A stretch of 64,000 nt of DNA from Trichuris trichiura (taxonomy: Eukaryota > Nematoda > Enoplea > Trichinellida > Trichuridae): NCBI GenBank assembly GCA_037903355.1, contig JBAJFE010000060.1, positions 1,860,001-1,924,000 on the forward strand. The letters are read 5' to 3'. Position 1 is the first letter of the stretch, and each line of letters begins with the position of its first letter. The position numbers were made by a program, and so were the translations under genes. Below are positions 23,074 through 37,446 of this stretch, one piece after another. A model generated the notes under the pieces. The model searched no databases. It saw only the letters and a list, made by a program, of their open reading frames with translations, and was not told the origin of the DNA.

Positions 23074-24181
23074 TCAAGGATGCTCTTGAACTGCCATCAA
23101 CTGCTTAACTTCACCGCGCAGTTGGTAAAACCTCGTCAGCATGTTCGCGCGACTCAGCCAGGGAACTTCACAATGATAAACGAGATCACCATATTCGGAA
23201 GAAAGTTCATTCAAAAAATCTTTAAACAGGCAGTTATTATGCCCTTTGCTATCGATACAGTTTGGGCACGACACGACTACTGACATCACACTGTTGATAC
23301 GCAGCGACCGTGCGCAGAAACTGTGTTGACGCATGATACAATGGCATACTGTCAAATTGTTCAGATCAAGGCCAAGATTATTCATCTGCTTTTTAACAAA
23401 GGCAACTAGGCTTTTTTGCAAGCCAAACATAGCTGGAGCGCCGTCCATAGTCAGACCACTTAATTTTCAAACTTTAACACGAATCGTTCCATTGATAAAA
23501 CGAATTTCTCAAATATGTCCTCACCCCTTGTAGTGCTATGCCTGGCTTCCAGTGATAACAGTTGTTCTCGAGTCTCAAACTCTGCAGTTATTCCGCGAAG
23601 AAAAGTGGCCAGTTGAGCGGCATTTGTTATGTCCGTACTCTCGTCACTGGGCGGGGAAAAAATTCAAAGTTACATGCAGTACTCTTCAATGTTTTTTCAA
23701 TGTCGTCTGCCAAGTCAGTGATCCGGTCTGAAACAGTTCTTCGAGATAAGCTAACACTTTCGAAAAGTTCTTCACTGGCTGGTGCTAGTGACTTAGCAGC
23801 TGCCACCATGCACTCTTTCACAAATTGACCCTCTGCATGAGGCTTCAACTTCTTTGCGATCATTTCCCTCACTACGTAACTCATTTGAAGAACGCTGTAC
23901 GCGTCCCAGTATGGAATGGTGAAAGCGGCTTGTTGCGACTCCAATTTCCGTTGAAGCGCCCTGATTCTATCCAGACGCTCTTGGGCTTTTAATTCCATCA
24001 ATTTTCCATATTTTGTGCTGCAATGCCGTTCCAGGGTAGCTTATTTCATAACAGCTACTGAGTCGCCACAAACAAGGCAAACGGGCCTGCTCTTAAGCTC
24101 CCCGATAAACTAGTCGTTCGTCCATTTCTTTTGGAAAATTCGACACTGCGTATCAACTTTTCTTTTCTTTGAACTGCCCAT
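23074..24181 (-). pseudogene. Decayed hAT transposase (ZBED/GTF2IRD2-like)
   Basis: Reads on the minus strand from an ATG at 24181. A BED-type zinc finger comes first (VCLVCGD, later LERHCSTKY) but already carries two in-frame stops. Next come a helical segment (24001-23627), the DEST motif of hAT transposases in a shifted frame (near 23640-23600), and, after a further shift, MDGAPAMFGLQK, a HCIMRQHSFCA block and a WLSRANMLTRF block (23448-23074). The order and spacing match hAT transposases related to GTF2IRD2 and ZBED proteins. At least two stops and two frameshifts rule out a full product. The expected C-terminal dimerisation region was not found. Confidence 0.85.
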
Positions 24182-25494
24182 TTGTAGCGTTGGGCGAGCG
24201 CAAACGCTAGCTTGCGATAAGCTGCACGAAACGTCAGGTTTCAGGATAGCTTTATTGGCTAATCAGAGCGAAAGGCTGACATTTGGGACTATCCTGCAAC
24301 CCAGTTGTCAAGAACATAATCACAACTACAGAAAAGGAAATACCCTTTTAGTACTTCGAAGACGTAAAGGACAGGCGGCCGACAGGAACGAATGAGAACG
24401 ATAGCAAGAAAAGGCGAGAACGATGCCAGTGACTGCTGAGAGCAAAAGAAAGCAGAAGTGCTTTTCTAGCAAGCTGGACTGTCGTTACCTTGAACGATGC
24501 AATCGCGCACGCTACTGACGCGCGCACGCGCACTATAGTGCCGCCTACTGTTGGTCACCGAAGACTGACAACATCGGTTTCTCGACAGAGAGCTGTAGGC
24601 AACGCAGTCTTCCGAGCCAGCCTGACGCTCCATCCTTGTTACGCAAGATTTACGTTATTACTAGGATTCACATACAATACGTTTATTGCATTATGAAAAA
24701 TAACTTCCCACAATCACATTTCACTGAATCTCGCATCCATGCGCGCTTGCCCCAACGCATGGGCGGAAAATGATCTTGCGGGCCGGACGTTCTCGCCCCT
24801 GCTGTAAAGTTTGGCCTTGTGCCAGCTGTGCATTAGCATTCTCTAGATAGAGAATGTATTCGAGTAGACGCGGTATCGTCCTGGTCCTGTTTTGAAGGTC
24901 ACTAACTTTGAAAGAGACTAGCATAGTACAGCTTCTACTCAAACAAATGCCTCTGTCAGAAAACAGCAATGCGCTGCTGCCCCAAAGGCAACTTTTACAG
25001 GGTATTTTCGCCACATTCTGGACATCAACTTATCAGCACGTTGAACCATTCAGGATTTTAACCTATTAGAACTTCCCTTTTCGCGATTTTATCCCTAACC
25101 CATGCAAGGGATATGCGTCAAGCATAAGGGCATTCGAAAGAAGAACGTTTGAGTTGTCCTTCTTGTTTTCAAGGTACAATTAACCGTTGCTCAGAGTATT
25201 ACGCATTTACAGCAGCGCTTAGTTATCCTGCATTCAATGAGATTTACTCAAATATTTAATAGATGATTGTTACGTGGCGAGTGCCATGAAAGTAGACTTT
25301 AGCTTCGCTTTCTCTAAAGGAAAACCTGCAGGTTTTCATGCGCAGCGCGTTGGTGTGAGTTGTTTTTCACCCGTTTTTTAAAAGCTTATCAATCAGCGTT
25401 TCCTTGATGAAAGGAAAGTTGTAGAATTCGCTTTGCACTTTCAAGTCGCAACATAGAAAAGCCAGCTTGTTTTCGATCAACAGTCGTCACCAGG
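24182..25494. other. Stretch without a recognised gene
   Basis: Short frames only. I searched the minus strand for further proteasome-subunit exons and found none. Confidence 0.5.
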
Positions 25495-26545
25495 CTAGCC
25501 AACTTCAGTTTTTTGTGCATATCTATTGATCAATCTTCCAACTGGTTCCAAGAAAATCATCGGTGCTGCAGCGTATATATCAATAGCTAACTGGTAGGAC
25601 CGTACGGTCAAGCGTTCAGACCCAGTTGCAAAGCGGCCAAGGAAATCAAAGAGGGACTTTGCGTCTTCAAGGTGCCTCAGTGCTTTACTTAACGCTGAGC
25701 AGAAAGCTTTTCTACTTGCTCCGACTCTTTTGACAATGGCCAAATGCATATCTTTTCTTGTGAAAACGGTGGGAGCAAATTCTGTCACTACAACCGCACA
25801 ATAAGAAATGAAGTGCACCTGCATCTCCTAAACGAATGGACAAATTTCGCCGGAAGCAAATATTTAAGAAAACAATACGATGGTTGCGTCATCCAAAATA
25901 CGTTTCGGTACGCCATTGCGTCGTGTCAACTGCGGTTCTGACAGTCTAAAAAAGAAAAATAGCACATAACTCTAATCAGGACAAAGTCCAACCTGATAGT
26001 AGCGCCTGCTGCGAATGAAGCAATCAAATGCTTTATTTATAAAGGAAATTTTCACGTAGGATTCGATTTTCGTATTCACCAAACGCTTCCACATTCCCGT
26101 TTCGCCAAGCAGTGTATATCAAAAGTGCCTTCGCTTGAAAAAATCAAACGAACTGTAACGTTTCAACAGAGCGTCATAAAGCGTACAAGTAATCGCTATG
26201 ACATAATCGCTTTGTTCTTCAAGCCTGGCTATATCCTGAGCTCTCTTTGCGTAAATAAGACCATCGCCATCGCACCCGGAATAGTAGTGAACTTTTGAAG
26301 CCATCAGTGAGGCTATTTCTCTAATCTTGAATGAACTGTCCGCTGCCCATTCTTCAATTTTTTCCATCAAGAAGGAAATGTCTGGCCAGAGTACGCCCAC
26401 CGTACTGTTAGCACTTTCCAAAATTTTCACACGTCTTTCCTCGCCGGCTGCCCCCAGTTGGCCAATGAGTTTTGCTGCAACGAAAAGTAAGTAAAAGCTG
26501 TACGGGTGCACACCCTGCCAACATACCGGCTATTCCAAAGGCCAT
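25495..26545 (-). pseudogene. Broken N-terminal copy of 26S proteasome subunit Rpn2/PSMD1
   Basis: Rpn2 is the large scaffold of the proteasome base. A short first exon (26545-26527, MAFGIA) joins in phase across a 52-bp intron (GTATGT...TTGCAG) to an exon from 26474. It encodes a helical stretch whose signature IREIASLMASKVHYYSG resembles the N-terminal repeat region of PSMD1. Further Rpn2-like segments follow (near 26080-25975 and 25824-25495, the latter with HLEDAKSLFDFLG and SYQLAIDIYAAAP). There is an in-frame TGA at 26119-26121, the frame shifts later, and none of the PC-repeat toroid or C-terminus is present. Retained introns argue against a processed copy; truncation of a duplicated gene is more likely. 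A divergent working gene with unusual splicing is the alternative. Confidence 0.6.
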
Positions 26546-29500
26546 TGAGCGCAAAGGAGATGCCACTTGGGTAACCGATTACGTAAGGATTATTTCGCAG
26601 CGAAATAACTTCAGAAAAGTAAGTTATAACAACAGGCACGCTTTAAACCGATTAAGTCATTTTACTGAAAAGATTAAATTTCTCTCCTACAACTCTTAAA
26701 GTGGGAAAATAGACGTTTGACTGCCGCACGTATGACGCGCCGTTTTGACACGGTAAACCAGACATGTTTTACGTCTATTCAATAGAGGTACTTCACTGAC
26801 TTAACTAGGAGTAGCCTGACTCATCTGGCGCTGGTGACTACGAGTATCTTTCCTTTGGCTGCCAACACTTGGTGATGAGCTCAGTTGACGAGTATCGACC
26901 TATCTTTGCTGCCAAGACATGGCATTTTACAGATAGAAAACATAGGTTTCAGCCATTCCGTGAAAGCAGCTAAATCAAGTCCCAGCAAAAATTGACTACG
27001 AAACTAGCAATTCAACAGCACTCAAATACGAGGGAGACAAAATTTTAAAAAATATTTTACCGTGTACACCTGAAGCAAGACTTCGGTAGGGTAAATCTAC
27101 GATGTGAAGACAGCTGTAAACCTGAAACGGTCAACAGAGTCTCTAACAAATTCGCTCCCTTTACAGTGAAAGTAAGAAATTTTGGATTCGTTCATTAGCG
27201 TCGTTGGCGCTCTAAGCATGACTTCAATGCAATGAAGAATACTTTATTGAATAACAGAAGACGAAACAACAAGTATTTCACCATCAAAACTCTACTACAT
27301 GTAATCTCAGTTGTGCATATATACCAGACAGATGTTGATTGATTTCGTATTTACGAAAACATTAAGGAACGAGGAATCATTAAAAATACGCACATAAAGA
27401 ATTATTAAATATAAACACGAAAAAAAAACGAAACCACATAGCGCTTTGTCTCCCATTTGCAATATACCGGTACCGTTCAAAATAAAAAATAAAAAACCGA
27501 CGGCAGCACACTTAGCGCTGATGACGGGCCCCGGCGTGGCCTGAAAGCTCCGCAGGATAGACGTTTGGAATAAACGTTTTTCATTAACGAACGGGTAGAA
27601 AAACCGCAAAAATTTTTATTTTGAATAACACACCCGTTAGAAGAGAGGGAAAAAGGAAAAGAAGAATCAATACCGGTACTGTTAACAGATCTTTCCAAAA
27701 ACAGACGATTAGCTTCTGAAAGGACTAATTCAATGACAAGACGGTTCACCGGCTAAAATTGCTCTTTCGAACGACCACGTTGAGCTTTCAATACCTGCCT
27801 TAAGGAAAACAATTATCAGCACGAATAATAAATTTTTACCGTCACACAAGTATAATATAGTTAGGAGACCATTTAATCAGAACGTTTTTCAAAAAGCATT
27901 TATACGCATAGCAGATCCTCCTATAGGAGACAAATGTAGAGGCAGATTAAACATTTCCTTCATTTATTGCTGAAGCAAACAGGCTAAGGATCGAAACATT
28001 GTCTGGCCACTATGAGGTTCGTTGCGGAAGAAACGCTTTACAGACCTCTCTTATCATCAGTGGATATTGAACATTTTGATATGTTTGCGAAATAACAGAA
28101 CTCGATAGCCATTATACTGAAATTACCCTACCCGCATACATGTCACTGTAGGTTAACTGTGTGTTTACTGCCATTGCGTCTAGGAAATGTAGAATGTACG
28201 TGTATTTACTCATATTCGTCAACGTAATGAAACCTATGTTGAATTGGCTCGAATCTAGTACAACTGTTGTTATCACTGATCGAAAGAGCAAATGAGCAAA
28301 ATGAACTAACTAAAGAAAATCTTCCTAACCAGGTTGACATACAAATAGTATTTTCCCACTTCTCTGAATACTCATCACTATTGCAACTGACAACGACTAA
28401 CGTTCTCTGCCAAACAATAATTTATAATGTGAATTAAACAGGAAGGCTAAAAGCAGCACTGACGTGCTATCTGTACGAAAACAGCATACCGAGAGTAACA
28501 TTGGAAAATAGATCAATGACTTCTGAAAGTTATTAGTAACATAGCCTACCGCCACGCTCGGGTTCTCTCAAGAGAAATCCGTTTCTTGTGCCCATTTGTA
28601 CTACAGAAAATTCTCCCGCCGCTTCTGCTTCCACAACACAGTCCATGGTCAAGTCCATCCACTCACTTTCTAAACAATATGAATTTATGCCGTAACAACA
28701 ACTGAAGCAAAATAAACAAAGCGTTACTTTAAAAAGCAACACATTATTCCCCTGAGATCATTTTTTCCCGCCACCATAAAACGTAAAAATAAAAACTACA
28801 TGGCAGTAGGAATGAACTTTAACGCCCGCTGTTCCACGTGCCATAAAGATTTGAAAAATATAACACTTTAAATGGCTGCATGTTCACATAAAAGAATGGC
28901 GGCACTACATGCTATCTTTGTTAGGATGATGATATACAGTCTAGCTCTGATGAAATAGAAGCTAAGATATGCGCAGTTTGTCCATAACGTAGAGAAGCAC
29001 AATGCTCATCAGATACAAGTAAATGAAAAAGAGAAAGCAGAACCATAAAAAATTCGCTGAACATTTCTGTTTCTAAGATTAGATTCTGCAGGTTGTATTG
29101 GGAAGGACCTGTGAACAGAAAACAATACACGCATAAACATCATATTAACAATTATGGACAATCGCTAGCAACGAAATCGTGATTGACATAACTGAACAGT
29201 CACTATCGCACAGAAAGCAAAATTCGTTTCGGCAACAGACCTATAAGGCCAGTTAGCTTTAAAATGGCCTTATGAGCTATGGAACTCAGGAAACCTTGAA
29301 GTGGCGCTCTGTTTCCAATGGCAGCAATGACAAAAACTAAGCAGCAGCACAGACAGGGTGCAGATTCATTTCTCCAGTTCCCACTGACGCCTACTAATTT
29401 TATGTTCGTATTACGTCCCACCGTCTGGTTGGTCATTTCCGAACTTTCAGTCAAAAGTTATACTACCGATTTTTCTGACTCTATGTTAAACAAGATTGTA

Positions 29501-32500
29501 CCTCAGATTCCTTTCATATGGTCAAATTAGACTGCATGTATTAGTTTGCAACATTTATGGCCTATTTTATGGCATACTTTAAGCTGGGAGACAAGTTCTG
29601 CTTATGCTACGTTTTAAATGGCCCAGCGTTGTCACCATTACATCTGTTTAGTTAAAATAAGAGTATCACAGCGTAATGTTTAATTGCCTGAAAACAATGC
29701 CGGCATTTACTTCCAACAATAAAAGTAACTTTCCAGTTAAAACTCATTACAGAAAATGTCACATTCACAATTCCCCAGCTATTCTTCAATAAACTTTCTG
29801 TGTTAAACAATGACAGGTGAGATTATAGGACTGAACTGTGAGTTCAATTCTCTTGTGATCTGCTTCATTTAGTTTTTGAAAATGCAAATAAAAAATGCTC
29901 CAGTAAATTCATAAGGCTTAAACCTGCTTATGAGTTAACAGAATTCAACAGTATACAAAAGTATAGAACAGAACAGGTGCTCCTGTTGTCACGCTGTAAT
30001 ATGAAAAGACATACCTTGCCAGCCAGGAGCCCACGGAAACCAAATGATCCGTTCCGACTCTAGTTCCCGTTCGCAAGAAAGCGTTTGTGAGTACAGCCCG
30101 CGCAGCTTTAGCGTAACTTTATAGCGGGACATGCAAGGACTTTTCACAGTTAACAAATTGAAGCACATGCTGTGAGTGTTTAGCAGAAACTTCAATTCAA
30201 CTCTAAACAGACCATTTCACGCAAAGCTGCAAAATCCAATATTGTACTACTCATTGTCTGCGCTTTTGACTGTTGGACTTTCGAAGATTTGACGGCGATT
30301 CAGCTCTCCCGTCCGTGTTATCAAATCGCGGTATTTTATTGACCATACTAAATGTCCATAAAAGCCAGTCACCTTCCCTGTGCGACTGTAGTTAACTTCC
30401 ACCACTATAAACATGAATACCGTATACGTGTGAAGCAGACAACATTATTCCATCTTATGTGCTAATGAAATATCTCGTAAAATAGGCTGCTCATTACGGT
30501 GCACTATTATTAACCAAGCTTACAAAAGACTAATCACATTATCCTATACCATTAGTCATTTTCATTAGGCGAGCAGCACACTGAGTTGAATCAGTTGTTC
30601 TGTTCAAGCTAAGCGCTTATAAATTATGAATATGGAGGCTCAATTAATGAAAAGAAATAAAGTATGCATTAATAGGTGGACATTCAACAGTTTGAGGGAA
30701 AGAACAGCTGGCAGTTGAGTTAGTAAAATCATCAGTTTCTACTAAAGAATTTAAAAGTTATTTAAAGGCACCGTGAGACTCACAATTCCTTCGGTCCGTC
30801 GGTCGACTGCGTTGGTGCTGTGGACAAACTGCGCGAAACAAATCCACAAGTTTGATCTCGACGTTGCAGACAATGACCATTTCTTCACAAGCGGGATCTT
30901 CAACAAAGTATTAGGATAGATTATTTAGCTGTGAAACAGAGCGTTTTTTAAATTTCATGTCTATTCATAAACATAGAGAAGCTTTTCTTAAGACATCACC
31001 AAATTTTAATTAAGGTATGTTGCTGCTAATCCAGTATTGTAAGAACCTAGCAGGTCCCGGATAAGTGAACTTGCCGGACAACTAGTACACAGAGCAGCAC
31101 ATGCAGTTTATACTATGACTGTCTGTCTCCTCCTAGTCTTCAGGCGCCCTACGGGTTAATAGAAGTTGTATTATAAAGGAAGCAGTTTTAATAGATGAAA
31201 ACACAATGAGGCTATGCTGAAGAATGTTAGAATGAACAGCGCAGGTAGAGCAGCTTAGGGCTAGAAACGTTCATGGTAGAAACTTCCAAACCGAAGATTC
31301 TGAGTGCATAAGTAAATTTAAGAAATGACTTCTGTCCAAATTGCCATATTCATCTGGAAAGTGACTTACAGTTCATAACTTTGCGCTGATAATACGCCGA
31401 AGTGAGTGTAAACAATTGCCGAAACAGCAATTATCCCAGTATAGAGCTGCTGAGGGAATATCTGATGAGCAGTAAGCATAAAGTTACTATGTGTCATTTC
31501 TAATGCGTAGAATAGCTGCCCCGCGACGATTCAGACCTATTAAGCTTGTCCGCACTTCACTGCCATCACAACCTATTTGCTCAACCAAATTTATATGACT
31601 TTGCAACCTGTCAAGATTACTGGGAACCTATTGTATAGTTTGGAAGCGTAAAAGTTATAGGGGAATAAAAAACTGACACGGTAGATCAGTTCAGTCCTTT
31701 CTTAATGCATTTTAAATGATACGCATGTCTTACAGTTGTATTACTTTGAAAACATTTCGTCACATATCTTAATATCATGATATGTTCTGGTTTACCCGGA
31801 AAACGTACGCGGTTAACTACAGTTTACCCTCGTTATTCGCGGTTGTTTTATCCGCAGATTTGACTCAACACAGTTTGTCTTTAGGAAATAATGACTTTAT
31901 TTTCAGCAGGGATTGACGATTCGCTGTTGAATACAATTGCAGCGAAGTATCCTCCCTTGTGTGTATATGCTGGTTTTATTCCATCATGTGACTTGAGAGA
32001 ATGGTTTTTCTTATTTTTCTGTATTCTCAACCTGCGCGTAATACTAATATCTCGTGTTACTAGGATACGCTATCACTTACCTGTTGCTTTTAGTTTCTCA
32101 TTCTCCAACAAAAGATTAGGTACCTCATAAATTGTAGGTCAATTTCTTAACTCACAATGGCTTATGAATAGTAACAAAACTTTTTCTCCATAGAAGCAGT
32201 TAAGTTTGAATATTGAATGTCTCAGAAAAGCTGCATACGTCTTCTGAAGAAACACTGTAAGATCGCTTAATGCAGCAAAATTTTAAATTTACTTGAGCTA
32301 ATCGCCTGCTTAATGGATAAAAAAGTCCATTAACAACAGCAAAAGCTGAAAACAGTAACAGCACAGCTCAGCCCACAGAAGTTGAAATGTCGTTTGCTTT
32401 GCAATAATCTTAAATAGAAAAAGTGCAATTTCCAACATAGTTTAAGCACTTCTATTAATGAAAGTGCAAACTGATGTCAGAACCGTTACCCCACTGTGTT

Positions 32501-34345
32501 CACCCAAGATAGTCGCTACTCCATGCCGCCAACTGCTAAACGACTTGGCTTTTAGTTGTTGAAGATTGAGAAGGCAGAGGAAAGAACTTTATGTTTAGAT
32601 GACGACAGAAGATGATTGTCTCAAAGCTTCCGGGAAGCTTCTGCTTCAGTCGCAACAGAAGTTCATTAAACACGGAACGTCTGGTTGCCTGTAACTGTCT
32701 TTACGATGTAGATACAGATGAAAGCGCTAATGGTTCTACTGATCAGAAGAGTCGATGCTTCACTGCACTTGAGGCCTATGCATCTTTGTCTGAACGTTCT
32801 CTCGTCCTCCCGCTGAGGATCAGATGTCACGGGAGCACGTTACCCTATGAAACACCAGAGTGGCCTTGATATGCCATAATCCTTCCATTGATTGGGACAG
32901 AGACGTCATATTTAAGTATGAATATGGAAAGGGTTCTGCAAATGTGTGCCTTCAGTTTGTTTGAGCAAAATGACAGACCACACATCGCAGTTATAACCTA
33001 CTGTTGAGGAATGCAAACTGCGACATCAGTATGACCGTATCAACTGCGTGTGTAAGGATGAATCAAGTTTGGCGGACTGTCAACTGTGCGACTCACCGTT
33101 AGCTGCCCAGCTGCTCACGCTTTTTATCTCTTCGCTATTGTTCGCTGTAGATAGTTGCCTTTTCATTCGTTCACGATTCAGGGTGCTTAGTAAAAAAATG
33201 TTATTGTTGGATCTTTCCTGTTGCTACAGTTCTTGATTCAGCTGTTATTTCCCTTAACACCTACCAGGCCTAAGAAAGGCGCGAAAATAAGATTTCTTTC
33301 TCAGTTCTTCCTTCTGTGGGGATTATCAACTTGGTTTACGCGGATGACTTGTTGAAACGTCGTCCTAACATTCGCTCTTCATTGTTCACTGTGCTCAAGA
33401 GAGTGAATAAGGGGTAGCCTTTTCTGAACAAGTGTTTTAACTTTTTCCCTCGAAAGGAAGCAGGTGGACGTTGATAGCCTTCGGAGATTTTGTGCTTCCG
33501 TCGTCAGTGATAGTAGATTCAAAGCAAAGTGTGATCGTTGATGATACAAAGGTTTGACAACTGGTCAAACGACTAGTCTGTGCCGCTGCGTTCTGATTCA
33601 TTAGAGCAATTCTCGCTTCACCAACGTACATTCTACTAAACATAGGGTGCCTTATCAAGGTTCCGTGCGTAAAACGGCTCATTGCCACAATTTATCTTTA
33701 GCCAAAACCTGAGTGAATATTGGAAAAGTCTGCAGCGCCTTCACGCCTAACGGTGCCATGCAGGTTACCGTTACTTGCGTTCTTCCCCAGGTCACAGTCA
33801 CCAATGTACAGTGAATAGCAAATTCCAAGATCTACTCTGATCTGCGTCTATTAAAGTCAATTTTGAGGAACAGTGGACCCATGATACCACTATACAATAA
33901 ACCAAGCGTCAATCGCTGAATAGTACGTGCTTGCAACACCAGCTACGTAACAGACATAGGCAACAAGAGTTTTCGTGCCTTTAAGACATGTCAGCGAATG
34001 ACCCATTGCAAGAATGCTAAACAAGGATTCTGCAGGGGTTAGTGATGAAGCTGAGGAAGACATAGTAATGAATCCGCAGAAGACATGGACAAAGATTTCA
34101 TCAAGATTTAACTTAAAAGGAAAACATTTCTCTCAGCGCTCTCTTGACCATCGATAAACTATCTCTAACCGTCACGGTAGTTTCACATGCAATCATAATG
34201 AATGAGCTGACCTCAGTGTTCTATGAAATGCTCTGATTAGGTTACTAACAGAACAGCTGCGACGCATTAGCTTGTCAACTCACTGAACAGCCTCTTTCTG
34301 AAGAGGGCGACGTCTTTGATGGAATGAACAGCCTTTACGCTAGAC
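26546..34345. other. Gene-poor stretch of 7.8 kb
   Basis: A/T-rich sequence with only short unsupported frames and no splice-linked series I could join. It contains one copy of the dispersed hairpin motif (27515-27553), listed separately. Confidence 0.5.
27515..27553 (+). repeat. Dispersed CTGANGA hairpin motif, copy 1
   Basis: CTGATGA, then stem GGGCC / GGCCT around a short loop, then GAAAGCTCC. The same layout with other stem sequences occurs near 35798, 43329, 48781-48816 (reverse) and 48874. An AATAAA lies shortly downstream. Confidence 0.55.
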
Positions 34346-34820
34346 CACTGATTGTCACAGTGAGGCATGTGCCCAACCAGAAGGCTATTTTGAGGTACAA
34401 GGGGCTCATACCACCCAGGGGATCTTTGAGGAGTCTTCTTGGTCTGTGGGTAGCACGTGCCCCACCTGGGCGATCATGTTGAAGTGCATAGGAAGGTATG
34501 GCATGGCTGCCAAGTATTGTCTCCTGCTTAAGAGAAAGCTGCATGCTGTTGCTCCCCGCAATTCCGGTTGGCTGGAAAAGAGTTCTGGCAGGAAGGGACA
34601 GCCAGCTCAGAGGTAGAAATGTAAATGTTAAACACAGTATCGGAGAAACGCTTCCACCATGGAACTTTGCGCAGCATCTATATAATGGCGTCCCGACTAC
34701 CGTCCGTGCTCCCATCCAGCCAATCAGCGTGCTTAAAATCAACAAATCAAAATTGGGAGACTCACACGCTGCGAAATGTTTCCAGGGAAACACTGGCAAC
34801 CCCGACCTTGAGAATCACTG
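34346..34820. mobile_element. Small hAT-like non-autonomous element (MITE)
   Basis: A 475-bp segment with inverted ends: left CACTGATTGTCA (34346), right the reverse complement CAGTGATTCTCA (ending 34820), 10 of 12 matching. Flanking octamers CGCTAGAC and TGTTAGAC agree at 6 of 8 positions, as an aged 8-bp hAT target duplication would. An inner block shares a CTGATTGGCTGG stretch with 41855-42010. The open frames inside (including 154 codons on the minus strand) have no transposase motifs. Confidence 0.55.
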
Positions 34821-37446
34821 TGTTAGACTACAGGCAGTTGTAGCGCGCCACTGGTAGGCTATCACAAGCAATGAGAACGTGTTTTAACAACGTCGAGAGC
34901 AGTTCGGTTTATCACTAATAGAAAATTTTCATAGTAGATCTTCAGATTCACGGGTTTTGCCTGTTGGGTGTATCTGTAAGTAAACTTCAAAATGCCCTAC
35001 CAACGGATGGATGAGCAAATTAGAGAAATTACAGAACAAAACGAATACCGTAAGAGCAGTGTTGGGGAGCCCCCATTTGTTCATTTTGATTATTTGTAAG
35101 AGATGACCCACAGAATGGACGTGAGTGATCGAAGCAATTCTTCACACGCAAAGAGAACGACCCTGAAGTGTTGTTTCTCTAAGAGAAAGTAAAGACTTTG
35201 GATCTTTTGAGTAGCGGCATGTGATGTGCTGAAGTGGGCCGTAGAGTCGAAAAGATCTTCTATCTCACCAACGTTAGCAAACGTGAAGACATTGCACAGG
35301 CAACAATTTTTTTTAAAGCCGAACAGGAATCAATGCTGTCAGCTGAGCTTCATCGCTTTCACCCTTCGCTTACAGCGTTGAAACGAGTTTCCTTGTACGG
35401 GATTATAGTAGTTCTTGCGGAGTATGCAGTTTTTATTCTTATGGTGTTGCCCACAGCTTCGCACAAGCTTTGTTTTTACTGAAATAACGGGGCGATTCCG
35501 CAACAATAAAAGCATGTATACTTTCCTTACAGCTAAAACAGTGCATTCTGAAAGTAATTCGCATTCCAATATATTCTGGGATTGTTACCTACATCATTAT
35601 TGTTTTCAATATGTTCTTCATTAAACTATTTATTTAGCACTGGTTGATATTAGTTAAGTTTTTTTTACAGAACTCCAGTCCCGTTGAAATAGTTTAACTT
35701 TTCTGGAGCTTTCAGGTCAAATGACGGCGATGTTCAGCAGTGCTAAAATGATGTCCTTTTAATAGCGCGAAATTTTCATTACATTATTTGAACAGCGCTG
35801 AAGACGAGTCTTGTTTGACCTAAAAGCTGCGGAAAAATTTAAATTTTTCAACGAGACAGGCTTTCCGTGAAAGAAACTTGACATGAAACTATACGATCAT
35901 GTACCAAAAAGTTGCATTTACAAAATGATTGATGTTAGTAACTATAACAATTTTCATACATACTTGCAGTGTACACGAGAAAGTTCGTACGTTGTTTACA
36001 AATGATTTTATAATTTGTGCAAGGGACTTCACTATACGCGGAAAGTCATGGAACCAACAACCGTGGAAACTGACAGCCTACTGTACTGCATTCAGAACTA
36101 CTTCCACTGTATACGAACACTTTCATGCCATCTGAAACTATGTTACAAGATGGAAGATAGGATAGTGAACTATTACTTGACTAACTGTTATATTGAGAAC
36201 GAATAGAAGCGTAACATAGGTGAATAGTTTGACAAATGGTAATGTTATACCAAAGCCTTTTCTTTGCCAAAGCAGCCACGTATTATCAGCCATTCTGTAA
36301 TCGGGCATCACTCTTCGCAAGCACTCATTATACAATCCCAATAGCCTTAATCGGAAGCCAAAGAGTGCTGCTTCAGAACACTTCACCACCATTAATCTGA
36401 ACTTCTTTTCAGCAATGTTCAGAACAAGCTTGAATTCATATCTGAAGAAAAGAATGAGCTAATGAAGCTGAGAAAGCATCCTACTTTTCATCCCGGGTGC
36501 TAAATATTTTGCTCTCAAAAACTCTGCTTCGGTCAAGAAAATATTCACTGTTCAACACAATCCTTGACGGCACCACAAATCTTCGAACAAGTAATGTGTT
36601 CTGCTGGTAGGCCATAACTTTCACGGTGACCAAACAATTTTAGTACAACGCAAGAGCAAGAAGAACGCGACCGAAAGAAGTCAGCGGAATGAACTCGTCA
36701 CCAACTGATCCTTATTACAGTATGACACCTAAGATTCTATTTGGTAATGAAGATCAATTTTCAATGTCATGAAGATTCCGCACTCACTTTGTTGGTGCTA
36801 CGCTATGATACTTACATACTTTACTCTGTTTTATAAGTCACTTTTAATTATAATGGATAATACCGCGTGCGCTTCATTTCATAGCTCTCAACACGCCTGA
36901 AGGTACTGAAAGCGTCTCACTGTCTCTTTAGCCATATACAGTGTTGTAATTGCATCTTAAAAAGGGAATTAAAACGTTATGTTACTATTGTCATTTGTGT
37001 TTGCGGATATTCATAAGTTGGAGCTTTCAGCTGAAGCGGGCAGTTTTGTTAAATGATTGCTGCGCTTGCTATATTATTATCTCAACACAGTTTAGCGCAG
37101 CTTAAAAGGATGAGTCTTTTCTAGCTAAAAGCCAAAGTTTTAGCAAGTTTTACAAAGTTAACTATTCTAAAAGAAATTCAGGTTAAATGGGAGCAACGCT
37201 TCATTTCATGAACTAATCAATAACCTTGTAGGTCACACTATAGCTGATCTGCTTTTATAATTAACTCACTTACTTCGTTAAGGAAGATGTCACTTTACAC
37301 CAGCCATTCTCAACGTGGAGCCCAGGGAACCTAGAGGGATGAGGCTTTACTGCGGCAAACGCATTTAGGTAGATCAGAAGGATGAGAGTTTATTTCAGTC
37401 CTTTATACTTATCTGCCTTCCGAATCACATTTTTTCTACACAAAGT
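34821..37446. other. Stretch without a recognised gene
   Basis: Only short frames. A second copy of the dispersed hairpin motif lies at 35795-35833 (CTGAAGA, partly paired stem GAGTC / GACCT, then AAAGC). Confidence 0.5.

Noticed and set aside
34335..34799. 154-codon minus-strand ORF
   Set aside because: Lies almost wholly inside the hAT-like MITE and has no protein-family features.
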